The notes beneath the pieces were generated by a model, which worked only from the letters and a program-made list of their open reading frames with translations, was not told where the DNA came from and ran no database searches. The translations under genes and the position numbers were made by a program. DNA of 64,000 nucleotides. It comes from an uncultured Acetobacteraceae bacterium (GTDB lineage: Bacteria > Pseudomonadota > Alphaproteobacteria > Acetobacterales > Acetobacteraceae). Shown here in pieces: positions 27,036-35,881 of this stretch. The DNA lies in assembly GCA_937873095.1 (NCBI GenBank), contig CALMVI010000080.1, positions 20,857 through 84,856 on the forward strand. The letters run 5' to 3'. Within the stretch, counting starts at the first letter, position 1; each line of letters starts with the position of its first letter.

Positions 27036-27938
27036 TCATGCCGGAAAGCGCGGGAACGGCAGGCTGGCGTTCATGTGCGTGGCCGCGATGGCGGCATGCC
27101 CGGTGGCCACGCTGACCTGGGACAGTCCGCTCACCACGTCGCCTGCGGCGTAGAGGCCTGCGACGCTCGTCTGCTGGTGGGCGTCCACGAACAGCGCGCC
27201 GTCCTCGTCGGCCTCGGCGCCGAGCGTGGTCGCAAGCCCCGACCGGACCCGCGTGCCGAGCGCCGAGTAGATCGTGTCGAACCGGTGCTCGCCGCCATCC
27301 TGCATGTGCCAGGTGGCGATGCGGTCGCCCTGCACGGAGAGCGCCGTCACCGGCGTCTCGAGCACGGCGATGGACGCGTCGCTCAGCAACCGCCGGTCGT
27401 CGTCCGACATGTCCATCGGCTGACCCAGAGTCATCACCGTCAGGTCCGAGGTGTAGCAGCGCAGCAGCAGCGCCTCCTTCACCCGGCACTTGCCGAAGGC
27501 GATCAGCGCGATCTTCTGGCCGCTGGCCTCGTAGGCGTCGCAGATCGGGCAGTAGCGCACCAGGCCGCGGCGGACCGCATCGCGCACGCCAGGCAGGTCC
27601 GGCTCCACGTCCAGCCCGCCTGTCGCCAGCAGCACACGCTCGCAGGGAATGGTGCGGCCGGCGGCCCTCGCCTCGAACCCGCCCTCCTGCCGGCGCACCA
27701 GGCTCTCGACCTCGCCCGCCACGATTTCTGCGCCGTATTGCAGCGCCTGTTCGGTGAGCCGCGCCAGCAGCGCGTCGCCGGGAAGGCCGCTCGGAAAACC
27801 GACCAGGTTGTGCGAGACGGGAATCCAGGATGCCCGGCTGGCCCCGCCATCGACGACGGTCACCGGCCTGCGGAACCGGCCCAGATAGGTGGCGGCAGTC
27901 AGGCCCGCCGGGCCGCCGCCGATGACGAGACAGTTCAT
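27036..27938 (-). CDS. NAD(P)/FAD-dependent oxidoreductase, thioredoxin-reductase-like
   Basis: This is a 300-residue two-domain flavoprotein. FAD binding is marked by CLVIGGGPAGLTAATYLGRF at the N-terminus and the AGLYAAGDV segment near the C-terminus. The middle holds CPICDAYE (about residue 130), a CxxC pair in the place where thioredoxin reductases keep their redox-active disulfide. The pyridine-nucleotide domain lacks a standard GxGxxA motif (IALIAFGKCRVKEA), so the second cofactor use is uncertain. AGAGG precedes ATG 27938. It is upstream of the oxalate decarboxylase with an 89-base gap and divergent from the efflux genes; a thioredoxin partner is not evident. Confidence 0.82.
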   Translation of the reverse strand: MNCLVIGGGPAGLTAATYLGRFRRPVTVVDGGASRASWIPVSHNLVGFPSGLPGDALLARLTEQALQYGAEIVAGEVESLVRRQEGGFEARAAGRTIPCERVLLATGGLDVEPDLPGVRDAVRRGLVRYCPICDAYEASGQKIALIAFGKCRVKEALLLRCYTSDLTVMTLGQPMDMSDDDRRLLSDASIAVLETPVTALSVQGDRIATWHMQDGGEHRFDTIYSALGTRVRSGLATTLGAEADEDGALFVDAHQQTSVAGLYAAGDVVSGLSQVSVATGHAAIAATHMNASLPFPRFPA

Positions 27939-28100
27939 GAGACCTCTGCCGAGACGTGTCCGCAGCTATCACGCCGCGTCCGCGCGCACGAGGCAACCGT
28001 GCTGCGCGGGCGCCGCGCGAGGTTGACCTGCGCCGGCTGGCCGGGCCACCCTGGCCGCAAGCCCGATCGGGCGCTTTGGCATGATAGCTGAGGACTGGGC

Positions 28101-29348
28101 GTGAGCGAGATGCTTGACAGGATGGAGGCGGACGTTCGCCGGAGCATTCCGGCGCGGCCCCGCCCCGACCCAGGCCGCGCAGCCATCACGGCCGAGGACG
28201 CAGGCAGGCCGAAGCGCGGCGACGACAAGCACGACGACGAGGACAAGGACGGCAAGGAAAAGGACGATAGCAAGTCCGAAGACGGGGACAAGGACGGCGG
28301 CAAGGAGGACAAGCCGAAAAGCCGCTGGCCGCTGATCATCCTCGGCCTCCTGACCGTCCTGGCCATCGCGGGAGGCGTTTTCTACTGGTACAGCACGCGC
28401 GACCTTGAAAGCACCGACGACGCCTACACCGAAGGCAACGCGGTCTCGATCACGCCGAAAGTGTCGGGCTACGTGGTGGAGCGCCGCGTCGACGATAACA
28501 GTTTTGTGCATGCCGGCGAACTGATGCTGAGGATCGATCCGCGCGACTACGTCACCGCGCGCGACCAGGCCAAGGCGAACCTCGACCTGGCGCGCGCAGA
28601 ACTCGCCAGCGCACAGGTGCAGCTGCAGATCACGCGCGTGCAGGCGCCCGCCAACCTGCAGCAGGCCCAGGCGCAGCTTGCGCAATCGCGCGCAAACCAG
28701 ATCAACGCCGAACGCGAGTACCGCCGGCAGCACACGGTGGATCCGAGGGCGATCACGCAGAGCAGCGTCGACCAGGCCAGCGCGCAGTTCCGATCGAGCA
28801 ACGCGGCCGTCAGCTCCGCCGACGCGCAGGTGCAGGTGGCCGCCCTGGTGCCGCAGAACATCAAGTCGGCCGAGGATACCGTCAGGCAGCGCGCCGCCCA
28901 GGTCGAGCAGGCCGAGGCCAACCTGGCGCAGGCGGAGCTGAACCTGTCCTACACCTTCGTCCGTGCGCCGCAGGACGGTCACGTCACCCAGCGCAACGTC
29001 GATGTCGGCACTTACGCGCAGGCCGGGCAGCAGGTGTTCTACATCGTGACGCCCGACGTGTGGGTGGTCGCCAACTTCAAGGAAACCCAGCTCGCCCGCA
29101 TGCAGCCGGGCCAGGCGGTGACGATCCGGGTCGACTCCTATCCGAAGCTGAAGCTGCACGCGCATGTGGAAAGCATCCAGCAGGGCAGCGGCGCGCGCTT
29201 CACCGCGTTCCCCGCCGAGAACGCCACCGGCAACTTCGTCAAGATCGTCAGGCGCGTTCCGGTGAAGCTGACGATCGACAGCGGCCTCGATCCGAACGCG
29301 GGCCTGCCGCTCGGCATATCGGTCGAACCGACGGTCCACCTGAAGTGA
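28101..29348 (+). CDS. emrA: HlyD/EmrA-type membrane fusion protein
   Basis: This is a 415-residue periplasmic adaptor of a tripartite efflux pump. A single transmembrane helix (WPLIILGLLTVLAIAGGVFY, about residues 75-95) anchors it; the lipoyl-like domain (STDDAYTEGNAVSITPKVSG) and long coiled-coil hairpin (Ala/Gln-rich, about 150-275) follow, then the beta-barrel part with VVANFKETQL. The cytoplasmic N-terminus is unusual: roughly residues 35-73 are almost all Lys, Asp and Glu. GTG 28101 has GAGG seven bases upstream. It overlaps the transporter gene by GTGA. EmrA-like adaptors join a DHA2-family pump to a TolC-type channel. Confidence 0.9.
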   Translation: MSEMLDRMEADVRRSIPARPRPDPGRAAITAEDAGRPKRGDDKHDDEDKDGKEKDDSKSEDGDKDGGKEDKPKSRWPLIILGLLTVLAIAGGVFYWYSTRDLESTDDAYTEGNAVSITPKVSGYVVERRVDDNSFVHAGELMLRIDPRDYVTARDQAKANLDLARAELASAQVQLQITRVQAPANLQQAQAQLAQSRANQINAEREYRRQHTVDPRAITQSSVDQASAQFRSSNAAVSSADAQVQVAALVPQNIKSAEDTVRQRAAQVEQAEANLAQAELNLSYTFVRAPQDGHVTQRNVDVGTYAQAGQQVFYIVTPDVWVVANFKETQLARMQPGQAVTIRVDSYPKLKLHAHVESIQQGSGARFTAFPAENATGNFVKIVRRVPVKLTIDSGLDPNAGLPLGISVEPTVHLK

Positions 29349-30907
29349 GCGGCGCGAAAGGCGGCGGCGCCAATCCCTGGCTGGTGGCGATCGTGGTGAC
29401 GATCGCCGCGTTCATGGAGGTGCTCGACACCACCATCGTCAACGTGGCGCTGCCGCATATCGCCGGCGGCCTGGCCGTCAGCAGCGACAACGCGACCTGG
29501 TCGATCACCACGTACCTCGTGTCGAACGGAATCGTGCTGACGATCTCCGGGTCGCTCGGGCGGCGGATCGGACGCAAGCGATACTTCCTCATCTCCATCG
29601 CTGGCTTCACGGCGACGTCGCTCGCCTGCGGGCTGTCCACGTCGTTTCCGGAGCTGCTGCTGTTCCGCGCGCTGCAGGGCCTGTTCGGCGGCGGGCTGCA
29701 GCCGACGCAGCAGGCGATCATGCTCGACGTGTTCCCGCCCGAGAAGCGGCAGCAGGCGTTCTCGCTGTCGGCCGTCGCCATCATCATCGCACCGGTTCTG
29801 GGCCCGCTGATCGGCGGCTACCTGACCGACCAGTATTCCTGGCACTGGATATTCCTGATCAACGTGCCCGTCGGCGCGCTGACGTTCTTCGGCGTCACCA
29901 GCCTGGTGGCCAAGACCAGCGACGAGGACGAGCAGAGGCGCAACGCCCCGCCCTTCGACTACCTGGGAACCCTGTTCATCGCGCTGGCGCTCGGCTGCAT
30001 GGAACTGGGTGCTGACCGCGGCGAGGATTACGACTGGCTCGCTTCGGGCTTCATCCGCTGGATGGCGGGGCTTTCGGTGTTCGGCTACGTGTTCGGCGTC
30101 GCCTACCTGCTCTACGTGCGCAACCCGGTCGTCGATCTTCGCGTGTTCCTGGACCGCAACTTCGCACTCAGCTGGGTGGCGATCGCGGTGATGGGTTTCG
30201 TGCTGTACGCGAGCGCCGTGCTGATCCCGCAATTCGGCCAGCAGCAGCTCGGCTACAACGCGACTGTGGCCGGCTGGGTGCTGACGCCCGGCGCGGTCGT
30301 GCTGACCCTGCTGATCCCGTTCGTCAGCAAGATACTCGGCGTGGTGCCTGTGAAGTGGGTCATCATGCTGGGCGGAGTGGCGTTGGCGTCGGCGGCGATC
30401 TATTCGATGAACCTCGTCGCCGGCATCGATTTCTACCACCTGGCGCTGTTCCGGGCGGCGCAGACCGCGGCGCTGTCGCTGCTGTTCGTGCCGATCAGCA
30501 CGGCCGCCTACATGACGCTGGACAAGAAACTGAACACCGACGGCGCGGCGCTGTTCAGCATGGCGCGCAACGTCTTTGGCGGCGTCGGGATATCGATCTC
30601 GACTGCGCTGGTCACCGACCACCAGCAGATCAGGCAATCCTACGCCTCCGAGCACCTGACGGTGACGAACCAGCCCTACAACGTGCTGCTGCAGCAGGTG
30701 CAGCACGCGGCCCTCAGCGCGGGCTCCTCGCCGGCGCACGCGGCCGCCTCCGCACCCGGCCAGGTGTTCCAGATGCTGCAGGCGCAGGCGGCCGTCCTGG
30801 CCTATAACGACGTCTTCCAGATCACCGCCGTGATTGCGCTGGGAATGACGGTCGCCGGCCTGTTCATGTCCAACATCAAGCCTGCCGCCGGCAGCGGCGG
30901 AGGATGA
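29345..30907 (+). CDS. emrB: DHA2 family MFS drug efflux transporter (EmrB type)
   Basis: This is a 520-residue inner-membrane multidrug exporter with 14 predicted helices. The early motif EVLDTTIVNVALPHIAG, the GSLGRRIGRKRYFL loop and the antiporter motif APVLGPLIGGYLTD are diagnostic of the EmrB/QacA group. The GTG start overlaps the adaptor stop and its own stop overlaps the ATG of the outer-membrane factor, so the three pump parts are translationally coupled. Expected substrates are hydrophobic toxic compounds driven out by proton antiport; nothing shows the actual drug. No regulator gene adjoins the operon. Confidence 0.93.
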   Translation: MSGAKGGGANPWLVAIVVTIAAFMEVLDTTIVNVALPHIAGGLAVSSDNATWSITTYLVSNGIVLTISGSLGRRIGRKRYFLISIAGFTATSLACGLSTSFPELLLFRALQGLFGGGLQPTQQAIMLDVFPPEKRQQAFSLSAVAIIIAPVLGPLIGGYLTDQYSWHWIFLINVPVGALTFFGVTSLVAKTSDEDEQRRNAPPFDYLGTLFIALALGCMELGADRGEDYDWLASGFIRWMAGLSVFGYVFGVAYLLYVRNPVVDLRVFLDRNFALSWVAIAVMGFVLYASAVLIPQFGQQQLGYNATVAGWVLTPGAVVLTLLIPFVSKILGVVPVKWVIMLGGVALASAAIYSMNLVAGIDFYHLALFRAAQTAALSLLFVPISTAAYMTLDKKLNTDGAALFSMARNVFGGVGISISTALVTDHQQIRQSYASEHLTVTNQPYNVLLQQVQHAALSAGSSPAHAAASAPGQVFQMLQAQAAVLAYNDVFQITAVIALGMTVAGLFMSNIKPAAGSGGG

Positions 30908-32505
30908 TCGCGCAACGCGCCGCCGCACCGCTCGCCTGCCTGGCGCTCTCGGCGTGCACGCTCGGCCCGAACTTCGCTCCGCCCGCCCCGCCCAGGATCG
31001 CGGCGTGGCACGACCGGGAGGCGCAGGGAACGCGGGTCAGCCCGTCGACCAACCCCGACCCGCGCTGGTGGAACAGTTTCGGCGACCCGTTGCTGACCAC
31101 GCTGATGGACCGCTCCATCGCCGGCAACCCCGACGTTCAGCAGGCGGTGCTGCGCGTCTCCGAGGCGCAGCAGAACGTGGCGACCGCGCGCGCCGCCGGC
31201 CTGCCGACGCTGAACGGCACGGCGAGCTACACGCGCGAGCAGCTTGGCGCGCGCGGCATCCTGGAGTCGGACGGCGTCTACAGCCAGATCAACCGCCTGT
31301 CCCAGCCCTCCAACCCGGTCAACCAGAACAACCCCGGGCTGGGCCGGCAGCTGGACCAGACGCTGAACAGCGCGCTCGACCAGGTGGTGCAGCCGATCAA
31401 CCTGTTTTCCTACGGCCTCAGCGCTTCCTGGGAGCTGGACCTGTTCGGCCGCGTCCGCCGCTCGGTCGAGCAGGCGCGCGCCGACGCGCAGGCACAGGCC
31501 GAGGCGGCCAACGACGCGCTGGTCATGCTGGAGGGCCAGGTGGCGCAGGCCTACGTGGCGCTGCGCGCCGCACAGGCGCTGGCGGCGACCCAGAAGCAGA
31601 ACGTGGACACCGCGCAGGAGACGCTGCAGCTGACCGAGCGCCGCCAGCGCCAGGGACTGGCGACGGTGCTGGACGTGGAGCAGGCGCGCACGCCCCTGAT
31701 CGACAACCAGCGGCAGGTGCCGAGCTCGGAAAAACAGGTGCTTCAGGCGATCGACCGGATCAACACGCTTGCGGGCCAGGCGCCCGGCACGCTGGACGGC
31801 ATGCTCTCGCCGCCCAAGCCGCTGCCGCGCATCCCGGACGTGGTCGGCATCGGCGTGCCCTCCACGCTGGCGCGCCGGCGGCCCGACATACGGGAGGCGG
31901 AGGCGCAGCTGCACGCCGCCACGGCCGGGATCGGCGTTGCGGTGGCGAACTTCTATCCGGACGTGTCGCTGACCGGGAACCTGGGCATCAGGGCGACCGA
32001 CGCCAGTTACCTGACGCGCTGGGTCAGTCACTTCTATTCCGCCGGGCCAAGCCTATCGCTGCCGATCTTCCAGGGCGGCAGGCTGACGGCGCAGCTTCGG
32101 CTGTCGCGCGCGCAGGCCGCCGAGGCGGCGCTGAAATATCGCAGCACAGTGCTGGGCGCGCTGCAGGGGGTGGAGGACGCGCTGGTCGCCTACAGGACCG
32201 ACCGCGGGTCGAGGGAGCGGGCGGTCGAGACGGTGAAGTCGGCGGAGCTGACGCTGTTCCTGTCGCGCGAACGCTATGACGCGGGACTGTCGGACTTCAT
32301 CCAGGTGCTCGATGCGCAGCGCACGCTGATCTCCGCGCGACAGCAGCTGGTGCAGTCGGACATGACGGTGACCGACGACGTGGTTTCGCTCTACGAAAAC
32401 CTCGGCGGCGGCTGGGAGGAGAGCCACCCTCCCCCGCCGCCGCGCGGCTCCGGTCCGCCGCCCGCGCCGGCTGCCCTGGACAGCCTGGGCGATTCCGCGC
32501 GGTGA
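30904..32505 (+). CDS. Outer-membrane efflux lipoprotein, NodT/TolC-like
   Basis: This is a 533-residue outer-membrane channel of the NodT group. The N-terminus is a lipoprotein signal with lipobox LSAC (Cys19), followed by the family start TLGPNFAPP. Two repeated helix/strand halves show the TolC-type alanine-glutamine-rich helices, with SWELDLFGRVRRSVEQARAD near the middle and ARRRPDIREAEAQLHAATA in the second half. The C-terminal 40 residues are Pro/Gly-rich and probably disordered. The ATG overlaps the EmrB stop. It completes a three-part pump from inner membrane to outside. The stop is followed within 15 bases by a dispersed hairpin repeat. Confidence 0.93.
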   Translation: MIAQRAAAPLACLALSACTLGPNFAPPAPPRIAAWHDREAQGTRVSPSTNPDPRWWNSFGDPLLTTLMDRSIAGNPDVQQAVLRVSEAQQNVATARAAGLPTLNGTASYTREQLGARGILESDGVYSQINRLSQPSNPVNQNNPGLGRQLDQTLNSALDQVVQPINLFSYGLSASWELDLFGRVRRSVEQARADAQAQAEAANDALVMLEGQVAQAYVALRAAQALAATQKQNVDTAQETLQLTERRQRQGLATVLDVEQARTPLIDNQRQVPSSEKQVLQAIDRINTLAGQAPGTLDGMLSPPKPLPRIPDVVGIGVPSTLARRRPDIREAEAQLHAATAGIGVAVANFYPDVSLTGNLGIRATDASYLTRWVSHFYSAGPSLSLPIFQGGRLTAQLRLSRAQAAEAALKYRSTVLGALQGVEDALVAYRTDRGSRERAVETVKSAELTLFLSRERYDAGLSDFIQVLDAQRTLISARQQLVQSDMTVTDDVVSLYENLGGGWEESHPPPPPRGSGPPPAPAALDSLGDSAR

Positions 32506-32514
32506 CAGCGGTAG

Positions 32515-32625
32515 ATGAAGCTTGGGGCTCTGCCCCAAACCCCGCCGGGGGCGGGCGCCCCCGGACCCGCAAACAAAGAGAATAACCGGGATCCAAACGC
32601 CCGGCGTTTGGCCTTTGCTCGTCAG
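32515..32625. repeat. Dispersed multi-hairpin repeat R1, copy 2
   Basis: Three stems occur in the same order as copy 3: TTGGGGC (32522-32528) with GCCCCAA (32532-32538); CCGGGGGC (32545-32552) with GCCCCCGG (32557-32564); CCAAACGC (32593-32600) with GCGTTTGG (32604-32611). The linkers ACCCCGCC and GACCCGCAAAC are shared with copy 3. The first stem differs from the other copies on both arms so that pairing is kept. It lies between the pump operon and a TonB receptor. Confidence 0.88.
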
Positions 32626-32677
32626 GGTTCTTCAACTGCTCTATCAGCGTCGCGACACGATTTTGGGAAGGCGGAGT

Positions 32678-35077
32678 TTGACCAGGACCGGCCTCATTCT
32701 CGCGGTGGCGCTGTGCGCCCTCGGGCCTGCCTGGTCCTACGCGCAGACGCGTCCCGGATCGTCGGACCTGCAATCGCCGGCCGGGCAGGACGCCGCCGCT
32801 TCCAGCCCTGCGGAGGAGATCACCGTCATCGGCTCCACGCCGCTGCTCGGCTCCGGCGTGGACCGCGACAAGGTGCCGGCCAACACGGTGGTGCTGCGCA
32901 GCAGTGACCTGGAGCGCACAGGCACCGCCAGCCTGACCCGCGGGCTGAACGAGAACGCCGGCAGCGTCGACCTCGACCAGGCGGTCGGCAACGAGTTCCA
33001 GCCGAACCTGCTGTTCCGCGGGTTCGAGGCGTCCCCTCTGGCCGGCGACGCGCAGGGCCTGGCCGTCTACGTGAACGGCAGCCGGTTCAACGCGTCGTTT
33101 GCCGACACCACGAACTGGGACCTGATCCCCGACATCGCCATACGCGAGATCGACGTGGAGGGGTCGAACCCCGCCTTCGGCCTGAACTCGCTCGGCGGCG
33201 GGGTGGCGGTGAAGATGAAGGACGGCTTCAGCAGCCCTGGCGGCCGCGTCGAGGCGTCGGGCGGGTCCTTCGGACGAGTCCAGCTCACCGGCGAGTATGG
33301 CGCGCAGGCCGGCGATTTCGCGGCCTACGTCGCCGCGACAGGCGCCAACAGCGACGGGTGGCGCGAAAACTCGCCCTCCCAGGTCAGGCAGCTCTACGCC
33401 GATCTTGGCTGGCGCCACGGCGACGACGAGGTGCACTGGGGCCTGATCTACGCCAACACCAACCTGGTCGGCAACGGAACGACGCCGGTCGAACTGCTCG
33501 ACGTGGACCGCGCCGCGGTGTTCACCTACCCGGACGAAACCCGCAACCGCTACGTCCGCACCACGCTGAACGGCAATTTCGCCCTGACCGACACGCTTTC
33601 GGTGCAGGCGAACGCCTATTACAGCTACCTCGACCAGCGCACCTATAACGGCGACGCGGGCGACGAGGCGGTCTGCCTTGACCCGAGCACCGTCTGCGAG
33701 GGCGACGGCGAGACGGTGCTGACCGACCGTTTCGGACACCCTATCCGCAACGTCATCCATGGCAGCCCCTACGTCACGCAGTACGGATTTGCGGAGTTCG
33801 CCGCCGGCGGCCCGTACTCCGTGCTCAACGTCACCTCGACGCTGACCGACTCGTACGGTGCGTCGGCCCAGCTCACCTCGACGCGCGACGTGCTCGGGCA
33901 CCACAACCACCTCGTGGCCGGCGCGGGCTATGACGGCGGCACCTCGGATTTTTCCGCAGAGACCTATCTGGGCGGCCTGACGACCGGCCGCGACTACGTC
34001 CCCTATCCCGACATCGAGATCGTGCAGGCCGACCTCAGCATCGCTCCGGTTTCGGTCCACACGACCAACGACTACGCCGGCGTCTTCGCAGTCGACACGT
34101 TCGACATCACCGACACGCTGTTCGCCACCGGCTCGTTCCGCTGGAACCACGCACAGGTGGACCTGACCGACCGGCTCGGCACATCGCTGAACGGCAATCA
34201 CGCCTTCCAGCGCCTCAACCCAGGCGGCGGGCTGAGCTACAAGATCACGCCGAGCCTGACCGCCTATGCCGGCTACTCGGAGTCCGACCGGGCGCCGACA
34301 CCGTCCGAGCTCTCCTGCGCCAGCCCGCAGGCGCCGTGCTCGCTGACCAACTTCTTCGTGGGCGACCCTGACCTAAAGCAGGTCGTCTCGCACAGCGTGG
34401 AAGCGGGCGTGAACGCGCATTACAGCGTCGGCGGCGGGCGGCTGGTCGGCCATGCCGGCTACTTTCGCACGCAGAACGACGACGACATCCAGTTCGTGAC
34501 CTCGCTGACGGTGGGCCGCGCCTATTTCCGCAACGTGGGCCAGACGCTTCGCCAGGGTGCGGAGGGGTCGCTGAGCTACAAGACGCGGCGCGTGCTCGCC
34601 TATGCCAGCTACACCTACACGGCCGCGACCTTCCGCACGCCGCTGGTCCTGTCCAACCCGGACAACCCCGGCGCGGACGCCAACGGCAACTATGTCGTCA
34701 AGCCGGGCGACACGCTGCCAGGCGTGCCGATGCACGCGGTGAAATTCGGCAGCCAGGTCGACGTCACCCGCGCCTGGTCCGCCGGCATCACCGGCATCGC
34801 CGCGAGCGGGCAGTACCTGTTCGGCGACGAGGGCAACCAGAGCCAGAAGACCAGCGGCTACGTGGTGTTCAACTTCAACACGCAATACCAGCTGACCGCG
34901 CACCTGCAGGTCTTCGGCACGATCGAGAACATGTTCGGCGCCCGCTACGAGACCTACGGCACCTTCGGCCCGACAGCCGCGGTGCCGATCGTGCAGGTGC
35001 CCAACGCCAGCAACCCGCGTTCCCTGACGCCGGGCGCGCCGGTCGCCGGTTTCTGCGGCGTCAGGTACACGTTCTGA
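32678..35077 (+). CDS. TonB-dependent receptor, paralogue A
   Basis: This is a 799-residue TonB-dependent receptor. TTG 32678 is chosen: GGGAAGG lies six to seven bases upstream and it opens directly into a signal peptide (RTGLILAVALCALGPAWSYAQ). A longer frame to 32522 would translate the dispersed repeat. The plug has EEITVIGSTPLLGSGVDRDK and NLLFRGFEASPLAGDAQGLA; the barrel ends in VRYTF. It is clearly paralogous to the receptor at 37097, sharing the TPLLGSGV start, the AQGLAVYVNG and NWDLIP segments and the PGAPVAG C-terminus. Together they bracket a two-component system. The ligand is unknown. Confidence 0.88.
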   Translation: MTRTGLILAVALCALGPAWSYAQTRPGSSDLQSPAGQDAAASSPAEEITVIGSTPLLGSGVDRDKVPANTVVLRSSDLERTGTASLTRGLNENAGSVDLDQAVGNEFQPNLLFRGFEASPLAGDAQGLAVYVNGSRFNASFADTTNWDLIPDIAIREIDVEGSNPAFGLNSLGGGVAVKMKDGFSSPGGRVEASGGSFGRVQLTGEYGAQAGDFAAYVAATGANSDGWRENSPSQVRQLYADLGWRHGDDEVHWGLIYANTNLVGNGTTPVELLDVDRAAVFTYPDETRNRYVRTTLNGNFALTDTLSVQANAYYSYLDQRTYNGDAGDEAVCLDPSTVCEGDGETVLTDRFGHPIRNVIHGSPYVTQYGFAEFAAGGPYSVLNVTSTLTDSYGASAQLTSTRDVLGHHNHLVAGAGYDGGTSDFSAETYLGGLTTGRDYVPYPDIEIVQADLSIAPVSVHTTNDYAGVFAVDTFDITDTLFATGSFRWNHAQVDLTDRLGTSLNGNHAFQRLNPGGGLSYKITPSLTAYAGYSESDRAPTPSELSCASPQAPCSLTNFFVGDPDLKQVVSHSVEAGVNAHYSVGGGRLVGHAGYFRTQNDDDIQFVTSLTVGRAYFRNVGQTLRQGAEGSLSYKTRRVLAYASYTYTAATFRTPLVLSNPDNPGADANGNYVVKPGDTLPGVPMHAVKFGSQVDVTRAWSAGITGIAASGQYLFGDEGNQSQKTSGYVVFNFNTQYQLTAHLQVFGTIENMFGARYETYGTFGPTAAVPIVQVPNASNPRSLTPGAPVAGFCGVRYTF

Positions 35078-35085
35078 CACGGCCC

Positions 35086-35123
35086 GCCTGCCCCATCGCG
35101 CCTGCCCCATCGCGCCTGCCCGC
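35086..35123. repeat. 14-bp tandem repeat, 2.7 copies
   Basis: GCCTGCCCCATCGC occurs at 35086-35099 and 35100-35113, and a partial GCCTGCCC follows at 35114. It fills the gap between the receptor stop at 35077 and the response-regulator gene at 35198. No function is evident; it could reflect slippage. Confidence 0.8.
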
Positions 35124-35197
35124 AACGGCCGCGTGCGGTTGACACGCCGGGGCGCCATGGCACAAGGCCGCAGTGCCGCCTGCACGGAGCGCCGCCG

Positions 35198-35881
35198 GTG
35201 AAGCTGCTGGTCGTCGAGGACCACGAGGCGCTGCGGGGAATGGTTGCCGCCCACCTGCGCGAGCACGGCTTCACCACCGACGCGGTCGGGACGGGCGCCG
35301 AAGCGATCGAGGCGGCCGCGGTGACGGGCTACGACGCCGCGATCCTGGACCTCGGCCTGCCGGACATGGACGGGCTGGCCGTGCTGCGCCGCCTGCGGGC
35401 CCAGCGCGCGGCGATGCCCGTGCTGATCCTGACCGCACGCGACCACGTGCAGCACCGCATCGCCGGGCTGGACGCCGGGGCGGACGACTACATCCTCAAA
35501 CCGTTCGAGCTTGGCGAGCTGGAGGCGCGGTTGCGGGCGGTGCTGCGGCGTCCGGGCCTCAGGCAGGCCCATTGCTACAGTTTCGGCGACCTCAGCTTCG
35601 ACGCGTCGTGCCGTGCGGCGAGCGTGGGTCCAAGGCTGATGGAACTGACGCGCCGGGAGGCGGCACTGTTCGAGGCGCTGATCAGGAGCGGCGAAAGGAT
35701 CGTGGTGCGCGACAGTCTTTCCGACAAGCTCTACGGCTTTGACGACGACGTGTCGGGCAACGCGCTCGAAGCGACCGTCTCGCGTCTGCGGCGCAAGCTC
35801 GGCGCGCTGCAATCCAGCGTGAGGGTGGAGGCGGTGCGCGGGATCGGCTACCGGCTGCGTCAGGGGGGCGAGGCCGCGTGA
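35198..35881 (+). CDS. Response regulator, OmpR/PhoB family
   Basis: This is a 227-residue two-component response regulator. The receiver domain has the acidic pair Glu7-Asp8, phosphorylation site Asp51 (AILDLGLPDMDG), Thr79 and Lys101. The C-terminal winged helix (about 130-222) includes LTRREAALFEAL and NALEATVSRLRRKLG and ends in GIGYRLR, the OmpR/PhoB DNA-binding fold. Such proteins bind direct repeats with 11-bp spacing; two such repeats are found upstream of the neighbouring receptor (39433-39450) and phosphoesterase (42371-42389). GTG 35198 is the start, and the gene overlaps the kinase by GTGA. Confidence 0.93.
   Translation: MKLLVVEDHEALRGMVAAHLREHGFTTDAVGTGAEAIEAAAVTGYDAAILDLGLPDMDGLAVLRRLRAQRAAMPVLILTARDHVQHRIAGLDAGADDYILKPFELGELEARLRAVLRRPGLRQAHCYSFGDLSFDASCRAASVGPRLMELTRREAALFEALIRSGERIVVRDSLSDKLYGFDDDVSGNALEATVSRLRRKLGALQSSVRVEAVRGIGYRLRQGGEAA

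Noticed and set aside
32522-32677. Longer N-terminus for TonB receptor A
   Set aside because: It would translate the R1 repeat and place the signal peptide about 50 residues inside the protein; TTG 32678 has a proper ribosome binding site.
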